Positions 43,260 to 49,008 of a stretch of 49,008 bases of DNA are shown in pieces. A program made the translations under genes and the position numbers. The notes below the pieces were generated by a model that was not told the origin of the DNA, did not search any database, and saw nothing but the letters and a program-made list of their open reading frames with translations. Source of the stretch: [Mycobacterium] zoologicum (lineage in GTDB: Bacteria; Actinomycetota; Actinomycetes; Mycobacteriales; Mycobacteriaceae); the NCBI RefSeq assembly GCF_020172665.1, contig NZ_CP083985.1:1895201-1944208 (forward strand), read 5' to 3'. The stretch's first letter is position 1. The number at the start of each line of letters is the position of its first letter.

Positions 43260-44762
43260 TCAGGCCGCAGCCGGTTCTTCGGCCGGCTGCCTCAGCCGGT
43301 ACCAGGCGTACACGGCGCAGCCGGTCGCGCCGATCACATGCAGCCAGGCGTACATGCCGTGTGAACCGTCGGGTTTGAAGATCACCATGATCCAGGTCGA
43401 GGCCGCGGCGATGGCGGCGATGGCCCCGGATGAGCGAACTACGGTGGCGGCCACCGCCAGCGGCCAGGTGTAATACCAGGGCAGTGCGGCCGGCACGAAC
43501 AACACCATCACCAGCGTGGCCCAGGCGATCCCGGAGACCGCGGCGCGATCGTCGCGGCGTGATCGCCACCAGATCACCGGAAGTGCCACAGCGATCACCC
43601 CGACCCCGACGATTCGGGAGACGTGCAGCACCGCATAGAAGTTGAGCGACCCGACAGGGGTCAGGAAGGCGTGCAGGAGGTTGGCGACGGCAGTCGGGAT
43701 GGTCAGCCAGTTGATGATCTTGACGTTGCCGGCCAGCAGCGCGGTCAACCAGCCCAGGCCCACCCCGGCCAGCGCCGACAGCACCGCGAAGACGGCGACG
43801 ACGATCACCGCCGAGGCAGCCGCGGCCGCCGCGAACGCCGCCACCGGCGAGTAGCCGCGGCGTTGATGCAGCCGCCGCATCCATATCCAGACCAGGAACG
43901 GCAATGCGATCACCGCCGTCGCCTTCACCGCCGCTGCCACCGCCAGCAGTGCCACCCCGGCCAGTGGGCGGTCCATGAGGGTCAGGGCGATACCGGCCAC
44001 CATCAGGCCGACCATCAGCATCTCGTTGTGGACCCCGCCCATCAGGTGGATGATCACCAGCGGGTTGAGCACCGCCAGGAACAGCGCCGCCGGGCCGGTG
44101 CCCCCGACTCGGCGGGCCACCTGCGGCGCGGCCCACATGAGCAGCGCAAGCCCGGGCAGCATGCACAGGCGCAACACCATGGTGCCGACCACTACGTTGT
44201 TGCCCACCAGCATCGTGACGAGTTTGGCGATCAGGATGAACGCCGGCCCATACGGTGCGGTGGTGGCCGCCCAGATCGGGCTGACATTTTCCAGCAGCGA
44301 GTTGGGGTTGGCGACCGGGCCGACCTGATACGGGTCGAAGCCGTCACGCAGCAGCGCGCCCTGGGCGAGGTAGGAGTAGGTGTCGCGGCTGAATACCGGA
44401 ACCGACAGCAGAAGCGGGGCCAGCCAGAACCCGGTGGTGACGATCAGGGTGTATTCGCTTGCGGTGCGGTCGATCACCCGTCGGCCCAGGCCAAACCAGG
44501 CCAGCAACATCACCGCGACTCCGGTCCACAACAGTGCCGTGGACAGCACCAGCCCGTGGCCGAAACGCAGCCAGGACAGGTGCAGCGACTCCAGCACCGG
44601 ATCGTGGACGCGGGTGCTGCCGGCGCCGAGCCCGCCGACCGTGATCAGCATTGCGCCCACGCAGCCGAGCCAGGCCGCGCCGGCTTCCTCGCTGGTGGCG
44701 AACCGGCGCAGTCGGGTCAGCCATCGGATGGGATCGGCTGCAGCCGTTGACGTCTCAGGCAT
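43260..44762 (-). CDS. mptA: Alpha-(1,6)-mannosyltransferase MptA
   Basis: GT-C membrane enzyme elongating the alpha-1,6-mannan core of LM/LAM from polyprenol-phosphate mannose. 500 residues, about 13 helices. The first large external loop holds SRDTYSYLAQGALL (catalytic Asp) and GFDPYQVGPV; later GGVHNEMLMVGLM and PWYYTWPLAVAATV. The ATG at 44762 has GGAG 6-9 nt upstream and follows the idsA2 stop by 17 bp, so the two form an operon that pairs prenyl-lipid supply with a prenyl-mannose user. Confidence 0.93.
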   Translation of the reverse strand: MPETSTAAADPIRWLTRLRRFATSEEAGAAWLGCVGAMLITVGGLGAGSTRVHDPVLESLHLSWLRFGHGLVLSTALLWTGVAVMLLAWFGLGRRVIDRTASEYTLIVTTGFWLAPLLLSVPVFSRDTYSYLAQGALLRDGFDPYQVGPVANPNSLLENVSPIWAATTAPYGPAFILIAKLVTMLVGNNVVVGTMVLRLCMLPGLALLMWAAPQVARRVGGTGPAALFLAVLNPLVIIHLMGGVHNEMLMVGLMVAGIALTLMDRPLAGVALLAVAAAVKATAVIALPFLVWIWMRRLHQRRGYSPVAAFAAAAAASAVIVVAVFAVLSALAGVGLGWLTALLAGNVKIINWLTIPTAVANLLHAFLTPVGSLNFYAVLHVSRIVGVGVIAVALPVIWWRSRRDDRAAVSGIAWATLVMVLFVPAALPWYYTWPLAVAATVVRSSGAIAAIAAASTWIMVIFKPDGSHGMYAWLHVIGATGCAVYAWYRLRQPAEEPAAA

Positions 44763-44779
44763 GGGGGCTCCGGGGCGGT

Positions 44780-47613
<2,834 letters not shown>

Positions 47614-47631
47614 CGTGCCAGACCCGGCGGT

Positions 47632-48219
47632 TCAGCGAGGCGCTGACGGTGGGGCGGACGGCTGTTCCAGCGGCAGGGTTCGGCCCAGGATGGCGAATGG
47701 CCGGGGATCTCCGGTGAAGTTGTGGCCACGGATGACGTCGACGAATCCCAGCCGGCGGTAGAGCCGCCAGGCGCGGTTGCGCTCGCCGCTGATCTCCGGT
47801 GTCGACAGCAGCACGTTGGCCTCCGGCCGCCCCGACAGCAGTCGCCGCGCGAGCGCCTCGCCCAGGCCGTCGCCCTGTGCACTAGGTATGACGTGCAGTT
47901 CGGTCAGCTCGAAGTAGTTGGTCATCAGCAGGGTGATGTCGGATTGGGGCACGCCCCGGCGCCGGAGGCCGAGCACCACCTGCTGCTGCCACCACTGGTC
48001 GGATGACCCGCTGTAGCCATAGGCGACCCCGAGTAGATCGGTGTCCTCCACGGCGGCCACCGCCCGCCAGCCGCGCCGGCGGGTGTGCTCCAGCCACATC
48101 GCGGCCCGCTGGTTCTCGGTGCCCGGCGGATACCCCATGGCCGTGACGTACACGCGCAGTGCCTCGCCGAGGCGCTCGGCCATCCCTTCGGGGGGCAGGT
48201 CGATGAGGAGTCTCGGCAA
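47632..48219 (-). CDS. GNAT acetyltransferase (Rv2170 type)
   Basis: 195 residues with the GNAT fold: LLGVAYGYSG, ELTELHVIPSAQGDGLGEAL (acetyl-CoA-binding motif A, Q-x-x-G-x-G/A type) and NRAWRLYRRLGFVDVIRG. In M. tuberculosis Rv2170 is reported to acetylate protein lysines. The start is TTG (MPRLLIDLPPEG) with AGAGGA 10 nt upstream. It is followed by lppM. The C-terminal tail (LEQPSAPPSAPR) is unstructured. Confidence 0.9.
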   Translation of the reverse strand: MPRLLIDLPPEGMAERLGEALRVYVTAMGYPPGTENQRAAMWLEHTRRRGWRAVAAVEDTDLLGVAYGYSGSSDQWWQQQVVLGLRRRGVPQSDITLLMTNYFELTELHVIPSAQGDGLGEALARRLLSGRPEANVLLSTPEISGERNRAWRLYRRLGFVDVIRGHNFTGDPRPFAILGRTLPLEQPSAPPSAPR

Positions 48220-48391
48220 CGTGCAGGGTCCTCTCCCGGTCGATGATCACGAATGCGCGGCTACAATTGAACGAAGCCTGTGGTACGACGCAGGCCGACC
48301 TCGTATTATCAGTGTTAGTTGCCCGCATCGATGACGTATCCACGCGGCGGGCAGTGATTTTTTGTGACCGGTCGTCGACAAGGAGGGACGA

Positions 48392-48787
48392 ATGCCACTC
48401 TCCGATCATGAGCAGCGCATGCTCGATGAGATCGAGAGCGCCCTCTATGCGGAGGACCCGAAGTTCGCGTCCAGCGTTCGCGGGGGCGGATTGCGCACGC
48501 CCACCACCCGACGTCGGGTGCAGGGCTTGGTGCTGTTCGTGGTGGGCTTGTTGATGCTGGTCTCGGGCATCCCGTTCTATGCGACGGTCAACCCCGGTTT
48601 CTTGATCGTGAGCGTGGTGGGCTTCGTGGTCATGTTCGCCGGCGTGGTGTTCGCGATCACCGGGAATCAATCCGTCCACGAGGCCGCGCCGAAGGGCAGC
48701 GGCGGTCCACAGCGCCGGGTCAAGGGCGGCAGCGGCACCTTCGCCAGTCGCATGGAAGACCGGTTCCGCCGCCGTTTCGAGCCGTAA
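48392..48787 (+). CDS. DUF3040 membrane protein (Rv2169c)
   Basis: 131 residues. The DUF3040 start MPLSDHEQRMLDEIESALYA is unmistakable. It is followed by PKFASSVRG, two membrane helices (GLVLFVVGLLMLVSGIPFYA and FLIVSVVGFVVMFAGVVFAI) and a basic Gly-rich tail. AAGGAGGGACG precedes the ATG. TATTAT at 48304-48309 is a -10 candidate in the 172-bp divergent, AT-richer gap. A strong terminator follows. In M. tuberculosis this gene stands just upstream of mraZ and the division cluster. Confidence 0.94.
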   Translation: MPLSDHEQRMLDEIESALYAEDPKFASSVRGGGLRTPTTRRRVQGLVLFVVGLLMLVSGIPFYATVNPGFLIVSVVGFVVMFAGVVFAITGNQSVHEAAPKGSGGPQRRVKGGSGTFASRMEDRFRRRFEP

Positions 48788-48802
48788 CCCACATTTGACG
48801 TG

Positions 48803-48831
48803 AAAGGGCAGCCCCGCGGGGCTGCCCTTTT
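48803..48831 (+). terminator. Intrinsic terminator after the DUF3040 gene
   Basis: A perfect 28-bp palindrome (48803-48830) with arms AAAGGGCAGCCCC and GGGGCTGCCCTTT, ending in TTTT. It begins 15 nt after the stop codon and could act in both directions. Confidence 0.88.
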
Positions 48832-48897
48832 CTGTGCGCCGGGCACCGGGGCCTCCCAGTGAGCCCCACCGTTCTCCGCCTCCGACCCCTCCATCCC

Positions 48898-48957
48898 GGC
48901 GAGTGTGCGTTCTCGTCGGAATGCCAGCCGTCGAGGCGAGAAAACCGCTCACTCGGC
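48898..48957. repeat. Imperfect inverted repeat near contig end
   Basis: GGCGAGTGTGCGTTCTCG on the left pairs with CGAGAAAACCGCTCACTCGGC on the right, allowing two bulged bases. It resembles the hairpins at 14674-14739 and 41523-41604. The next gene is beyond the contig, so orientation context is unknown. Confidence 0.45.
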
Positions 48958-48989
48958 GTCGTTCCCGCTTCTGGGGGTCGGTCCAATGG

Positions 48990-49008
48990 CTGTCTCTTAT
49001 ACACATCT
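48990..49008. other. Sequencing-library adapter (Tn5/Nextera mosaic end)
   Basis: CTGTCTCTTATACACATCT, the reverse complement of the sequence at 2-20. A minus-strand frame entered here starts with the artefact peptide MCIRDS. Confidence 0.97.

Noticed and set aside
47622..47644. Fourth copy of the 47-bp element (GGCGGTTCAGCGAGGC at the end of the GNAT gene)
   Set aside because: Only about 16 bases match the left end and the rest diverges, so chance or a remnant cannot be told apart.
47882..49006. 374-residue ORF starting MCIRDS from the right end
   Set aside because: It begins in the adapter and is antisense to the DUF3040 gene.

Overview
This window is a linear assembly contig from a high-GC mycobacterium. 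Nearly every gene and the gene order match the Mycobacterium tuberculosis segment from about Rv2215 to Rv2169c (orthologue assignments are from memory of that genome, not a search). Mycobacterial hallmarks are the actinobacterial cytochrome bc1-aa3 supercomplex genes, mmpS3, pimB', mptA, pknL and lppM, a large Gly-Gly-Xaa (PGRS-type) protein, and many genes with leaderless-type promoters. Both ends carry the 19-bp Tn5/Nextera mosaic end (bases 2-20 and 48990-49008), so the outermost bases are library adapter rather than chromosome.

Layout. 21-6.9 kb: start of the lipoyl acyltransferase dlaT/sucB (cut by the contig end), an unrecognised seven-helix membrane protein where M. tuberculosis has ephD, leucyl aminopeptidase pepB, a class III adenylate cyclase, gcvT, ilvE and a small Cys/His-containing protein. 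7.1-9.3 kb: a PGRS-repeat protein with a signal peptide instead of a PE domain. 9.4-14.7 kb: cobS-cobT-DUF3043 operon, glycerate kinase, A-type Fe-S carrier, adenosine kinase. 14.7-16.7 kb: asnB.

16.8-24.9 kb: respiratory block, ctaC-ctaF, mmpS3 and a DUF2561 protein on the plus strand, and ctaE-qcrC-qcrA-qcrB on the minus strand. The latter genes are joined by 4-bp ATGA overlaps and end in a strong terminator; an accessory PNPOx-like flavoprotein gene sits just beyond. 25-31.6 kb: trpD, a DEDD exonuclease/GIY-YIG protein, a small CxxC protein, an NlpC/P60 peptidoglycan hydrolase, a putative HExxH metalloprotease and pimB'.

31.7-41.5 kb: fadD15, two SRPBCC-type proteins, an ArsA-like ATPase, a small Cys protein, a PlsC-type acyltransferase, the GT-C mannosyltransferase Rv2181, a membrane protein, an RNase AS-like exonuclease and aroG. 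41.6-48.8 kb: pknL with its DNA-binding partner gene Rv2175c, mptA, idsA2, an MTHFR-like protein, lppM, a GNAT acetyltransferase and a DUF3040 protein.

The functional theme is core housekeeping: respiration, cobalamin lower-ligand assembly, aromatic and branched amino acids, and PIM/LM/LAM envelope glycolipids (pimB', Rv2181, mptA, an acyltransferase, prenyl diphosphate synthase). The most unusual signals are: a roughly 47-bp element with short terminal inverted repeats present at three loci, in frame inside two proteins and once beside the fadD15 stop codon with a 12-bp duplication; a nested palindrome cluster upstream of the PGRS gene; the PE-less secreted PGRS protein; a possible CTG start for idsA2; and a recurring hairpin type between convergent genes. 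No tRNA, rRNA, CRISPR array or insertion sequence with a transposase was seen.
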